A stretch of 64,000 nucleotides of DNA. Origin: Camellia lanceoleosa. Lineage: Eukaryota > Streptophyta > Magnoliopsida > Ericales > Theaceae. Location of the stretch: NCBI GenBank assembly GCA_025200525.1, contig CM045761.1, positions 75,483,551-75,547,550 on the forward strand, given 5' to 3'. A model generated the notes under the pieces. The model saw nothing but the letters and a program-made list of their open reading frames with translations. It searched no databases and was not told the DNA's origin. Positions 32,639 through 44,489 of the stretch are shown piece by piece. The position numbers were made by a program, and so were the translations under genes. Position 1 is the stretch's first letter; every line of letters starts with the position of its first letter.

Positions 32639-34608
32639 TCATTTTGATGTGATATTGGGAATGGACTGGTTAACAAAATATCATGTTACTATTGACTGTG
32701 TAACTAAACAAGTGATTTTTCGCCCACCTGGTTTACCCAAATTTGTGTTTAATGGGAGTGGAGTGGTACCTCCCCCGTATTTGATTTCATTTATGAAAGC
32801 TGTTAAATTGATTAGAAAAGGGTGTAAGCGATATCTGTGCTCTGTATTGACTGTATCTACTGATGTTAAAGCTGATGTGAATAGTATTCCTATAGTTAGA
32901 GAATTCCCAGATGTATTTCCAGATGATCTGCCAGGAGATTTGATTGATAGAGAGATTGAGTTCACCGTTGATGTGATTAGCACACACCAAGATTCAAAGC
33001 TTCTACCGAATGGCTCGATCGAATGAAGGAATTGAAAGTGCAACTGCAAGAACTGTTAGATAAAAAGTTTATCAGGCCTAGTACTTCATCGTGGGGCAAA
33101 CCTGTCTTGTTTGTAAAGAAGAGGCTCACTGAGACTATGTATTGACTAATGTGAATCAACAAGGTAACTGTGAAAATAAATATCCATTGCCACGTATTGA
33201 TGACTTATTTGATCAGTTACAGGGTACTCAAGTGTTCTCTAAGATTGATCTCAGATCCGGATACCATCAGCTGAAAGTTAAACCAGAGGACATTGATAAA
33301 ACTGCTTTTTGAACGAGGTATGGACACTATGAATTTTTAGTTATGCCATTTGGAGTTACCAATGCACCGGCTGCATTTATAGACCTCATGAACAGAATCT
33401 TTAAACCATTCCTCGATGACTTTATTGTTATATTCATAGATGACATTCTGATTTATTCCAAGAGTAAAGAAGAGCATGAACATCATCTGAGACTTGCCCT
33501 ACAGACACTAAGAGAACAGAAACTTTATGCTAAACTGTCTAAATGTGAATTTTGGCTTGATCATGTTATGTTTTTGGGACATGTTATTAGCAAAGATGGA
33601 ATTTCAGTAGATCCACAGAAAATTGAAGTAGTAGTGAACTGGCCTAGACCAACAAATGTTACAGAAGTCCGAAACTTTTTGGGATTAGCTAGATATTACA
33701 GAAGATTTGTCAAAGATTTCTCCAAGATTGCCTTACCGTTGACTCAATTGACTCAAAAGGAGATATCATTTGACTGGACTGACCAAAGGGAATTAGCATT
33801 CCAAGAGTTGAAAACTCGACTTGTGACTGCACCGGTTCTTACCCTACCTTCAGGTACGGATGGTTTTACCATTTTTAGTGATACTTCTTATAAGGGTTTG
33901 GGATGTGTTTTAATGCAGAATGGGAGAGTTATTGCCTATGCTTCCCGACAACTAAGACCGCATGAAAAGAACTACCCGACCCATGATCTAGAACTTGTTG
34001 CAGTAGTATTTGCACTGAAAATCTGGCGTCACTACCTTTATGGGGCGACATGTGAAGTATATACCGATCACAAGAGTCTAATGTACTTCTTCACACAGAA
34101 AGAACTGAACATGAGACAGCGGAGATGGCTAGAATTGATTAAAGACTATGACCTACAGATTTTGTACCATCCGGGAAAAGCCAACACCGTTGCCGATGCA
34201 CTGAGCCGGAAATCAATTGGAAACTTAGCTTGTTTACTCACCGGACAGAAAGAGTTGCTTTGTGACCTTGAAAAATTTGAAATTGAGATTGTTTTACGAG
34301 AACAAGGTGGAACAATGGCTGCTATTTCTGCTCAACCGGCACTGATTGAAGAGATTAAAGAGAAACAGCAACAGGATGACTTCTTGAAGAAGATCATCGA
34401 AGAACGAGAATCTGAACCGAAACCGGGTTTTAAATTTGAAAATAATGCACTGAAATTTCAGGGAAGATTGTGTGTACCAAATGATTCTGAACTGAAAAGA
34501 AGAATTCTGCAAGAGGGCCACAATTCAAAACTGTCTATCCATCCAGGGAATACAAAAATGTACCAAGATTTGAAACTGAATTTCTGGTGGCCGGAAATGA
34601 AGAAATAA
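32639..34608 (+). pseudogene. Protease end, reverse transcriptase and RNase H of the Tekay-like element
   Basis: 32640-33026 encodes the protease end (GMDWLTKYHVTIDC) and the linker FPDVFPDDLPG. The RT palm N-terminal part (33013-33312) is split by frameshifts and stops, ending with TGA 33310-33312 just before TRYGHYEF. From 33343 to 34608 the frame is open: [12 protein letters not shown], catalytic FIDD in [25 protein letters not shown], the connection, RNase H with [11 protein letters not shown] and [26 protein letters not shown], then the integrase zinc-finger start [12 protein letters not shown]. The enzyme would copy element RNA into cDNA in virus-like particles; this copy cannot produce it. 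Confidence 0.9.
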
Positions 34609-35802
34609 ATTGCCAATTTTGTATCGAAATGTCTTTATTACTAACAAGTCAAAGCCGAACATCAACGACTCGCAGGCTTACTGTAGCCCTTACCTATGCC
34701 GAAGTGGAAATGGGAACATATCACCATGGATTTCATTGTTGGGTTGCCTCGCTCCAGTAAAGGTATGGACTCAATTTGGGTTATTGTTGATAGACTGACT
34801 AAATCTGCTCACTTTTTACCTGTCAAAACAATTTATAATGTGAACAAATTGGCTATACTCTATATTGATGAAATTGTTAGATTGCATGGAGTGCCTGTGT
34901 CCATTGTTTCTGATAGGGACTCAAAGTTTACATCGAGATTTTGGCAAAGCCTACAGACAACTTTGGGTATTGAACTGAGACTGGGTAGTGCCTATCATCC
35001 TCAGACAGATGGCCAGTCAGAAAGAACCATCCAGACTCTGGAGGATTTATTGAGAATGCGCATCCTTGATTTTTAGGGAAACTGGGAAAGCCATTTGCCC
35101 TTAGCTGAATTCGCCTATAACAACAGTTATCATTCAAGTATTGGTATGGCACCTTTCGAGGCATTGTATGGCAGAAAATGTAGATCTCCAATTTGCTGGG
35201 TAGAAGTTGGAGATGGGCCTTTGCTTGGGCCCGAGATTGTATATGAAACGACTAAGAAAGTGAAATCGAGCCGTGAAATGCAGAGCAGACAGAAAAGTTA
35301 TGCGGATGTCAGAAGACGAGACAGAGAGTATGAAGTGGGTGATCACATTTTTGTGAAAGTGACAACGATGAAAGGCCAGACTCGTTTTGGAGTCAAAGGC
35401 AAGTTAGTGCCGAGATATGTCGGACCGTATAAGATCATTGAGAAAATCAATCCGGTGGCGTATCAAGTTGCGCTTCCTCCTGAAATTGAGCATATGCACA
35501 ATGTGTTCCATATCTCTATGTTGAGGGATTACCTCCGGGATCCTTTTCATGTGATTGAGCCGACCCGTGTAGTGCTAAGTGATGACTACACTTATGAAGA
35601 ACGGCTTATCCATATTGTGAACAGACAGATCAAGAAGTTGAAAAACAAAGAAATCCCGTCAGTGAAAGTTGACTGGCAAAACCATGGTGGCGTGTATGCC
35701 ACGTGGGAAAGGGAAGATGACATGGCTAAAAGATATCCTGAACTGTTTCCACTGAATCCTGTTTTCTTCCAAAATGAAGGTAATTCCAGTTTAGAGGACT
35801 AA
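34609..35802 (+). pseudogene. Integrase and chromodomain of the Tekay-like element
   Basis: It is in the same frame as RT, with stops at 34606, 34642, 34684 and 35074. In the zinc finger, the second Cys of the C-x2-C pair reads Tyr (KCLYY). The core has the catalytic D in [13 protein letters not shown], the second D in [13 protein letters not shown] and the E region in [21 protein letters not shown]. The C-terminal part has [10 protein letters not shown] and then a chromodomain-like end, [19 protein letters not shown] followed by a KRYPELF block. In chromoviruses this domain directs integration to particular chromatin. Translation stops at 35802, just before the polypurine tract. Confidence 0.9.
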
Positions 35803-35811
35803 ACTCTTTTT

Positions 35812-35823
35812 AAGGAGGGGAGA
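35812..35823 (+). other. Polypurine tract of the Tekay-like element
   Basis: AAGGAGGGGAGA ends one base before the 3' LTR (35825), as expected of the plus-strand primer. Confidence 0.85.
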
Positions 35824-35824
35824 C

Positions 35825-38210
35825 TGTAATAACCCTCACCCGCGATTCTTGGTTTAATCACCGACATCGCTAAATTGAGGCCGATTATGAAAAGTAATTG
35901 AGCAAGTGAAATCTCGAATTGGTGATTGAAGTCGAGGCGAATTGATTGAGTATATCTGTTTTTATTGTATGTCTATCTGACTATTAAAATTATCTGTTCA
36001 TGTTTTATACTTTCAACTGCAAATTGAAGGCCTTATCGGCGGCTGGGTCTGAAATTGATTGATGATTTGTGTTAATTGGAATTAATGGGATTTTATGGCA
36101 TATTTATCTGAAAATTGATTTGGTATGGTTAAATTAGATTAAACAAGTCGAATTAAACAAGTTGCCTTAATTACCTCATTGCCACCCTTAGTGGGTCACT
36201 TAGAATAATATATTGGAGCCTTATTACACTTGATTTCAAAACATTTCCTCAGCCTCATTCCTTGTTATAGCCGACCAATAGAGGGAGAGTGTGAGAGAAT
36301 TGAGTTGTTCTTGCTAGCTTTGCTTGGAGATTTGAAGAAATTGTAGAGGATTTGTGCAATTGAGCTCCTAGACTTGGATTTGAGAACTTAGGTAAGGAAT
36401 TCAACCTCTTAATTGTGTCTTTAAGTTGATTCTTGCATGGTTCATGCCATATTGAAGAGCTAAGTCATGAATTGGTCCTAAAATGTTGAATTGTAGCACA
36501 TATCATGCATGCATGTCTACATTGTTGCATTTGGAGGTTGATTACATGGAATTTGGAACATGCATGTTCATATTATTGTTAGAGTCCATGTTTTCATCTT
36601 GGTTTTGAAAGATTTGGCTCACTTGAGCAAGTATTTGAAGCTTTGAATTGGTTTAAATTCATGCATGTACATGGTTGTCATGTTCTTGCAAGTTTGGTTT
36701 GAAATTGGATTTAATTGAACTACCTTTGGGCTTTGATTTCTCAAATTGATCTTTGAAACATGTAATATTATGGGTTTTGAAGTGTTTTCCAGAAAATTAG
36801 CCCAAGAGGATCGAAATTTATGCATTAAAACTTGATTTTGAGCTTGGAGTTCAAATCTGGGAATTCCAGATTTTTGACTCCCGCTCGAGCGGGGGAAGTT
36901 GCGCTCGAGCGGGGAATTCGAGCTCCCAGCATCTTGCACTGTTTTACAGTCCGCTCGAGCGGAGGAATGTACGCTCGAGCGGAGGCTTGTGTCACACGCT
37001 CGAGCGGCTATCGAGCGCCCATCGAGCGTGATTTTCACACATCCAGTACTTTTGCCATGTTTTGCAGTCCGCTCGAGCGTGGGAAGTGACGCTCGAGCGG
37101 GAACCTTTATCTGCATATCCGCTCGAACGGGGAAATCCACGCTCGAGCGGGACCCCTATTTCTTGAAAATTCTGAAAATGTTTTCTGAGTGCATCTTTGC
37201 ATCCTCATTTCATCCTAGGCATTCTTAGGCCTAGTTTAAGGCATCTTAATGAGGATATAGATGTAGAACCGCACCGAGTCTAAGTAGGGACTAAGTCTTT
37301 GATTCCCGAATGTGTTCGTTCTGTCACTGTATAGGGTTGGCCTTCGGAGACGCGCTCTAGCTGCTTATAGCCCCAAACTCTGTGAGTAACAGTTGTGTAA
37401 AGATATATTCAAATGTGACTGTTTAAACTGTACTGTTTCTGAACTGATACTGTTTACTAATTGAATGTTTGTCCTCTATTCTGAACTGTATTGTGGCATC
37501 CATAGCAACTACTGTTTACTGTTACTGCTACTGTTACAGAGATCTCTGTTAGTTCCTATCTTGGAACTTCTGTTTACTGTTATGATGGCCATCATTGACT
37601 GTTCGGTCTTTTAAGACCTACTGTTTATTGTACTGCTATGCTAATGGATGTACCACATATGATTGTTATAACTGAATGACTGAAATACTGATTTAATGAA
37701 CTGTTTTCATTACTGTAAGGACATTCATTCTCAACCTCTTTACGTATTATGTTATTCACTGGGCTTTAGCTCACTGTTTATATATATATGTAGGTGTTCA
37801 GGCACCAGACCGGAGCTAGGAGCATAGGTTAGACTCCCCTTTTTGTCAAGCCAACCACTGTGCCTCACTGCGAGGCTCCGAGCCTGTCAAGCCATGGCTT
37901 AGGGGTGTTTTAATTTCCCCGTCTGTCTCTGTATCTGTTTTGTAATCTGTATAGACCGTTACCGTACTGTTTAATAGGGATTTGGTCCTTGTTCTGAATG
38001 ATTGTAAATGTTGCACATGCTGTTTATGTATATATGTATGAAAAGTCTTTTTGCATACAGACTGTCACAGCTCATTGGACATTATTTATTTACTATATTG
38101 GCTTCCGCCAGCCCCTGTACTCTGTATTACTGTTAATCAGGTCTTCGGTAATCTCAGATTACTGGCCGGTTACGGTGCTAAACCCATAGGGGCGGGTTTG
38201 GGTCGTGACA
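35825..38210 (+). repeat. 3' LTR of the Tekay-like element
   Basis: TGTAATAACC to GTCGTGACA, 2386 bp, slightly longer than the 5' LTR. The extra length comes mainly from intact CGCTCGAGCG boxes and from ACTGTT-rich text near 37510-37540. Confidence 0.92.
36882..37149 (+). promoter_or_regulatory. Array of paired CGCTCGAGCG palindromes in the Tekay-like 3' LTR
   Basis: Perfect 10-bp palindromes start at 36882, 36902, 36952, 36972, 36997, 37070, 37090 and 37140, with one variant (CGCTCGAACG) at 37120 and two half sites (TCGAGCG) at 37011 and 37022. Four pairs are exactly 20 bp apart, and the last two pairs repeat at 50 bp. The array is upstream of the TATA-like run. Because each box is self-complementary, adjacent boxes could also form a 10-bp stem with a 10-base loop in RNA. 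Confidence 0.85.
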
Positions 38211-38859
38211 ACAAGTCCATTGTAACTACTCCATTCTTCCATACTCAATTTGCTAAATCTCCACATTCCATCCTTATCCTTTGAAACCCTTCATTTTTAG
38301 CTTCCATTCATTAGTTTACACACTAAACACCCTCATTCTTGATTCTTAGCTTTTCATTAATTTACACACTAAATCTCATCCTCATTCATCATTGTTATAG
38401 AAGATTTCACTTCTGAAATTTCAAATTTTTAGAAGCAGATAAATGTTTATGAGAAAGATAGTCAAGGAAAGGTGAGTTTTGCTATGTAAAAGTTGTTTTT
38501 GTTTTTTTTTTAGCGTCTTTCAGAAAACCAGGGTCGAAATATATCAATTTATTCAATAGTCTACTACCAAAATAATTATTTAATTTCGGAAGTTGTCATC
38601 CAAAATAATGTAAAGTGTTCAACATTCAACTTTCGAATCGGTAAAAATAATTTGGACAACTACATTCGAACAGTAGCATTTTTTTCGACACTGTACTTTC
38701 GAATGAAGTAATTTTTTTTTCATTTTATATTCCAAATTTGTAAATTGCATACTAAATTTGCAGTTTCAACGGAAATCATTTCGTCCAGGTATAAGAGAAA
38801 CTTATCATTTTGTGCATGTACAAGAAGTTATGAGGTATGACCACTAACTCAAGTGACAT

Positions 38860-39045
38860 TTGGTGCAAGTTTTTTTGCAGCTAGGCCATCCAATTCCTCC
38901 TATAGCTACTAATTGGCGAAAATACCGCCAACCTTGCGCTGTCGACTGGGATGATGCATATGTGCGTTGCATTCAGCATTTCAAGGACATCATTCATGAT
39001 ACTGTAGCTACTCAAGAGACATTTGATATTGTTGATGTCGAATGA
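38860..39045 (+). other. Small unrecognised ORF inside TIR element A
   Basis: 61 codons containing HPIPPIATNWRKYRQPCAVD and YVRCIQHFKDI. It has a protein-like composition in otherwise AT-rich DNA and could be a captured or decayed exon. I recognise no family and propose no function. Confidence 0.25.
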
Positions 39046-39141
39046 CACATGTATGCATTTGACAATGTTACAACTATGGAAGAAATTAATGGATGTGTTT
39101 TTTTATGTTGATGTGTTCTGTGGCATGGATTGAATGTTATG

Positions 39142-39349
39142 GACCATTGTTACCATTTCATTCTAATAACAAAATGTCATTTACAATGTCATAGACCATT
39201 GTTACCATTCTACTATAATAACAAAATATCATTTACAATGTCATTGACCATTGTTACCATTCCACTATAATAACAAAATATCATTTACAATGTCATTGAC
39301 CATTGTTACCATTCCGTTCTAATAACAAAATAATTTTATAGTGTCATTA
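39142..39349 (+). repeat. 52-bp tandem repeat inside TIR element A
   Basis: GACCATTGTTACCATT starts at 39142, 39194, 39246 and 39298, an exact 52-bp period, four units. The body is AATAACAAAATATCATTTAC-like text. The units are nearly identical. Confidence 0.9.
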
Positions 39350-40319
39350 AAAGATGTGTACAACAATGTCAACTTACAAAAACACCACAAAAAATTTATC
39401 AACTGACAAATAACATGTCACGAAACTGGATCACGACCTCGACCATGCCTCTGACCTCATCCTCGCCCATGCCCTCGTCTCCGTTCATGGTCAACATCCA
39501 ATTCACGACATCGTCTATTTGAAGTAATAGGTGGGACACGTTGCTGACATTCAGAATCCATATTATCTGCAAAAAATTAATATATTTAATGAGTATACAA
39601 TTGTAAAAAGAATATACAAAAGGGGGGGGGGAAACCGTTCAGAAGTTGAAAACTGCAAATATTATGTTCGGAAGTTAAAAATCGAAAAACCAAATTCATT
39701 TCGGAAGTTGAATGTTGTCCGAATTAAACATATTTGGAAGTTGAATGTCGAAAGAATGAAAAAAATTCAGAATTCTACTGTTGAAATAAATGATAATTTT
39801 CGGAATTCTACTTCCAAACAAGTTGTTTATTTGTGGAAAACCAGTTTTGAATGAGGAATAAATTGCTCATTTTGGTGGGCTATGCGTTCTTTCATTTTGA
39901 AAATGATAATAACAAACCCTACATTACAAATGAAATAGGAATGATGATTGAAATAAGTAAACTAACCTAAGTTCTCCAAATGTGAAGAATTTCTTCAATG
40001 GTTCAATGAGACGTCTTCAATGCTTCAATGAGATGTCTTCAATGGATGGATACAGCTTTTGGGGACGGAAGGTAGACTGTGAGAGATGGATGTGTGTGAG
40101 AGACGAGGTTAACAATGGAATGGGTGTGTGCAAAACTGTTTGGAAAGATAGGTTTAGAGGTCTGGGTGTGTGTGTGTGTGTGTGCATGAGGGTAGATTTG
40201 GAATTAAAGATGTGTGCAGTGAGCAAAATAATTTGGGATTAATTTTTTAAGTGCGTGTAGTGAGAAGGATGTACAAAGAGTGGAAAGGGTGTGTGCAAAT
40301 AGAAGCTCCCAGTGTTTGA

Positions 40320-40847
40320 GCGGTTGAATTTCTAGCCAAACGAAATTTGAAATTAGATTTATGGACCGAGTACCCATTTTTTTTTTTATAACTTTTTAGA
40401 CCCATTTAAAAAATAAAGTATTTGTCAAGAAATCTAAAAAAAAAAATCATTAAATAGAAAGAAATTCAAAAAAAAAAAATGCATTTTCATATTTTTTGTA
40501 TTTAGTGATTTTTTGTAATAATTTTTTCACATATATTTTATTTTTTAAATATATCTAAATTAGGTGCATTTAAAAAGTAAAATTTTTTGATTAAATATTT
40601 TAAAAAAATCACCAAAGGCAAAAAAATTATGAAAAATAAAAAATTCAAAAACTAAATCAAACAAATTGTTATCATAGTTTTACAATTACAATTAACGAAT
40701 GCCAATAGGACTAATTAGACTAGCTTAATTGACTATCATCGTACATTTTTATTTAGGTCAAGAAAGAGATTAGTTTTCGTTAAGTACAATATTGATATTT
40801 TTTCATTTTATAGGGCTCTTTGTCATATAATTTTTTTCTTTCACTAT
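40320..40847. other. AT-rich spacer
   Basis: Poly-A and poly-T runs and no open frame of note; nothing recognised. Confidence 0.6.
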
Positions 40848-41194
40848 TGGAAAAAATTCTATTTTCACACACTTACTTATCTCAATGCACATACTTAATG
40901 AAAATTTATTTTAATGACAATTATACCCTAAAATAAAATGATCATAGTGGATATCAAAACACACCCTTAATATTATATTCAAATTTTCTGTATACACATC
41001 ATTTAAAAAACAAAAAATTCGATGCACAACTTGATGAATGAGTGCAAATTTTATAAACAAAAACTTGACTCTGGCATCATCACATTGATTCTTCTATGAA
41101 CTCCTTGTATTAAGCTATGGATGATTACTCCTTTCCTCATTCTCTGGGCTACGGTTACGGAGCAATTCTGATGACTCCAAAAGATGTTTTTTAG

Positions 41195-41238
<44 letters not shown>

Positions 41239-41981
41239 TGCGATTTTCATTTGGCAAACCAGTGTCGAAACTTTTATTTTTGTCAGAAATCAACTGTTGA
41301 AATTATTAGATAAAAAAAAATTAATTACATTCAAAAATCAAGTTTTGAAATTTTAGGAAATTTTCAGAACTTAACAACCGAAAAAACTAATTCTATTCGA
41401 AAAACCATTACCGAATGATCAAAACTTAGTTCTTTGGCTCTTTTCGCTTTGCTGATTTTTTATTGTGGTTGGGAACAATTGGATTAGAGGAATTGGTGTT
41501 TGAGTCCAAAATGACCGGTTCTTGTTTGACTTTGTGCGAGTTGGGACTTGAATTGGATGGAATTGAGCTTGTCTCCAGTGATTTATTAGCCTCGGGGGCG
41601 AAGATTGAGAACCTAGAGGCTCGTTTGAGTAGGGCGGTGTTGGAAGGGAATGAGAGTGCAATTGAGACGACGATGATTACTCCAAACATCGTCGGGAAGT
41701 GTCGCCATAGTTTTGTTGGTTTTTGGCGAGTGTACGAGATCCATGGCTTGGTTCGTCGGAAGCTCTAGTAGAGCAGTGAAGGAACTGCCAGTTTCCGATG
41801 GCTGTGTGGGTGTGTGTTTAGGTAGAAAGTGTGTGTACAATATTTGAGTTAATAGTTATAATTAAAATATGCGGTGTGTGAAATGAGACAAATAATACCT
41901 AATCAAATTTATATATGTAAGTGTGTGCACTGAGAAATGATGTACACTGAGATAAATAAATGAGTGGAAATAGAATTTTCC
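40848..41981. mobile_element. TIR element B, same family as element A
   Basis: The left end is TGGAAAAAATTCTATTTTCA; the right end reversed is GGAAAATTCTATTTCCACTC. The sub-terminal text (CACACACTTACTTATCTCAA, then ACTTAATGAAAATTTATTTT) is related to the left end of element A. Direct repeats CACTAT (40842-40847 and 41982-41987) adjoin the ends; the target duplication is therefore shorter or more eroded than the 9 bp of element A. A 39-base T-run (41199-41237) lies inside. A minus-strand ORF of 87 codons (41426-41689) with a hydrophobic stretch FGVIIVVSIALSF and a basic end may be a captured gene fragment. Confidence 0.5.
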
Positions 41982-42189
41982 CACTATGAGCTCTTTCTTA
42001 AGTTGATTGCTTTTAAAGATAGTGTCATATCTTTGTTGGGTTGGTTGTTGAACTTCTTGTTAGATTATGGTTATTTGTATATAATTATTTTCATATTGCA
42101 ACTAATTTTTTACTAATTTAAAAAAATAATTGGCATTATGACATAAGAAAAAGTGGGGAAAAAAGTGAAGAATAGAACTCACTTTTTTT

Positions 42190-42418
42190 AGGGATTGGCA
42201 GTGCCATCTTCAAGCTATTTGTTGTGGAGCTATTGAGTGTGCGGATTCTTTGGCCAAAGATGCCATACATCGGGTTGCCTCAAGGCTTATTCTGCGAGAT
42301 CCTCCGTCTTTTATCTAGCTTATGTTAGCCAAGAATGCTCAGGGGACTAGCTCCGCTCCCCCTTTCTCTTTGTAGTTCTTTGGGGCTCTGACCCCCCTTG
42401 TAACCAAAAAAAAAAAAA
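42190..42418 (+). pseudogene. 3' tail of an L1-type LINE (RNase H end)
   Basis: The frame reads CGAIECADSLAKDAIHRVAS and ends DPPSFI before a TAG; C/A-D-x-L-A-K-x-A is the closing motif of RNase H domains in plant L1 elements. A short 3' UTR ends in a poly(A) run (42406-42420). Direct repeats AACTCACTTTTTTT flank it (42176-42189 and 42419-42432), the target duplication of target-primed reverse transcription. It is strongly 5'-truncated, with only about 230 bp left. Confidence 0.8.
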
Positions 42419-42432
42419 AACTCACTTTTTTT

Positions 42433-44054
42433 TTTTTCCTTTTTTTTCTTACTAATTTCATAATTTTTAAGTATTTTTTCAAATTTTTAAACCTTTTCCT
42501 ACACAAAACTGAATATTAAACAAGAGTTTTTTTAATGATCCAATGAATGTGAGTAACAAAGAAGGAGCTTTTTGATAAGTCCCTTTTAAGAGTTTAATTC
42601 CATTCAACTCATATTCTTTTGACTATTCCATTAGGTCCTATTTGAGATAAGAAGACCAAAACAACCTTAATCTCTCTTGCCCCCATTAATGTTGATATTT
42701 AATGTTGATTGTCATTATATTTTGGTAGTTCCCATGACCATTCACTCTAAAAAAATGTATTATCTACACACCACTATTTAATGTTGATATATATTACACA
42801 CAAAAAATTAAACATAGTTTTATTTATTGATTGTCATTATGTTTTGGTAGGTGTTATGCATCCAAATATTATTATGCGTGATGGCGTGAATCACGAATAT
42901 TCACATCAGATGACGTAAATGTGAATGTTCACATCAGATGACGTGTGATAAAGGTAATGTTAAGGCTCACGTCAATATTGCATCAAATTATACAATCACA
43001 ATCCTCAACTTTCATTTGAATATAAACATGACTGCACGTGATAACGTGATGTTCACATTAGATGACGTGGATGTAAATGTTCACATCAGATGACGTTAAG
43101 AATATATTCATATCAGATGAGAGAGAATGTTCACATTATTTTTAATGTGTCCTCAATTAAAAATATATTCACATTATATAATAATATAAAATAATAACAT
43201 CAATGTTATTTAATTTGTGTATGAAATTTCCTATGCCTTGGTCCTTTCCCTTCTCTCTCCTCCCCCAATATTAAATATAAGGGCATAAGAGTCTAAGAAA
43301 ATAATGTAAATCAAGAAAAAAGACTTCATGGAATAAAACAATAAATACATGGGACTTAGTGGGTTAAAATTTTTTTTTCATGAACTTCTTGGGTTAGAAT
43401 ACTTCTAAATAGGATTTATCAACAAAAATCTCAACAAGGAATCATATGATTCGAAAAAAAACTACCCTTTTTCTACACATTATATATATATATATATATA
43501 TTTACATACGTGTCAACATTAACGTTTGTTCATTCAACGCTAGTTAGGGTTGGTTTGGGAAGTGGATTGGTTTTTTGGCTTTTTGAATTTTTTAGCTATT
43601 TTAGCCTGGGCTAAAATGCTTGGTTTGGGAAGGGCTTTTGGCTTTTTTGGCTTTTTTTGTGAGAGAAGAGTGTAATGATTATGGGTTGGATGTGATGTTT
43701 TATTTGTTGTAACTAAAATAACCTATTTTGTCTTTTGTGGCTATTTTAGCCACAAACCATCTTGCCAAACGGATAATATTTTTTCTATTTTAATCACATA
43801 ATTCTTAAAAGGACCTAATCCCTTCCAATTCATAATTTGAATTGGAGGTGTTCTCTGATAGCATATCAGAGGAATGCTCAAAAGTCTATCTTCTATTAAC
43901 CTTCACAACCTAATTCCTAAAACTAAAGGATAATAATACAAGAATGAGATAACAACAACTTATTCCTAAAACTAATGGATAACAAGTATGAATGAGATCT
44001 CTGTTTTGACCAGGTTAGTGGATATCAAGTTTGAATGAGATCTCTGATTTGACC
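42433..44054. other. AT-rich spacer with a TGACGT-containing repeat
   Basis: At about 42880-43135 the phrase GTTCACATCAGATGACGT recurs in at least four imperfect copies, mixed with GTGAATGTTCAC words. At 43545-43780 a stretch starting GGGTTGGTTTGGGAAG and ending CTTGCCAAACGG may be a small MITE. No gene was seen. Confidence 0.5.
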
Positions 44055-44381
44055 AAGTGAGTGGGAGTCGGATAAATCGTCTGTAGTGGTTCACTGGCGC
44101 GCCTCTGGCGGTCCAAAACGACATCGTTTTGGACCCTTTTTTTTTCCTTTCCTCGTTTGCTTTTGAGTCTCTTTTTCTCTCTTAGCTCTCAAATTAGAGA
44201 CAATGGCAGCGATCACGAGCCCTCGATTGCGAGGACAAAGGCGCAATGAGAGAACGGCAGCGATGGCCCTTTGAATCACATCTGTTAACAAGCCCTTTGA
44301 TCCATGAAACCAAAGACTTGAAATTTGTCAACAAGCCATATTGGGCAAATGCTCTAGATCCATGAAGTTCCTCAATCTCTT

Positions 44382-44385
<4 letters not shown>

Positions 44386-44414
<29 letters not shown>
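44386..44414. repeat. (CT)n microsatellite
   Basis: An uninterrupted CT repeat lies inside the Pack-MULE. Minus-strand frames through it give artificial Arg-Glu runs. Confidence 0.95.
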
Positions 44415-44420
<6 letters not shown>

Positions 44421-44489
44421 GAAGAAATCACAGTGGTTGTGGGTTTGTTTTGTTTGATTTTCAACATAGTTTTCATGTCTGAAAACATA

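Larger units (their letters stand above)
28770..38210 (+). mobile_element. Tekay/Del-like chromovirus (Ty3/Gypsy), full length, decayed
   Basis: Two long LTRs (28770-31086 and 35825-38210), a TGGTATCAGAGC primer site, gag-protease-RT-RNase H-integrase in that order, a C-terminal chromodomain and a polypurine tract are present. Perfect 5-bp target duplications ACAAG lie at 28765-28769 and 38211-38215. The 5' LTR ends in TA instead of CA. Long LTRs, the iMet-type primer site, gag with one CCHC knuckle, and a chromodomain after integrase place it in the Tekay/Del group. Many in-frame stops plus frameshifts make it non-functional. Confidence 0.92.
28593..40310. mobile_element. Mutator-like TIR element A, split by the Tekay-like element
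   Basis: The left end is AGGAGCTTCTATTTGCACAC at 28593; the right end (40310, reversed) is GGGAGCTTCTATTTGCACAC. TIR similarity extends ~40 bp and then decays. Flanking 9-mers AGTGTTTCA (28584-28592) and AGTGTTTGA (40311-40319) match at 8 of 9 positions, as expected of Mutator-type 9-bp target duplications. Without the nested retrotransposon the element is about 2.3 kb. It holds a 52-bp tandem repeat and small unrecognised ORFs (e.g. 38860-39045, about 60 codons) but no visible transposase, so it is non-autonomous. Confidence 0.65.

Noticed and set aside
39142..39349. CRISPR-like array of four units
   Set aside because: The 52-bp units are contiguous and nearly identical, with no variable spacers.
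39420..39510. Minus-strand Arg/Gly-rich tail like that of a transposase
   Set aside because: Stops interrupt it within 30 codons and no catalytic motif is nearby.
41199..41237. Poly-T run as a LINE tail in minus orientation
   Set aside because: No adjacent LINE coding sequence or flanking duplication was found; treated as simple sequence.
43545..43780. Small MITE with GGTTGGTTTGGGAAG ends
   Set aside because: The ends match only weakly and no target duplication could be fixed.
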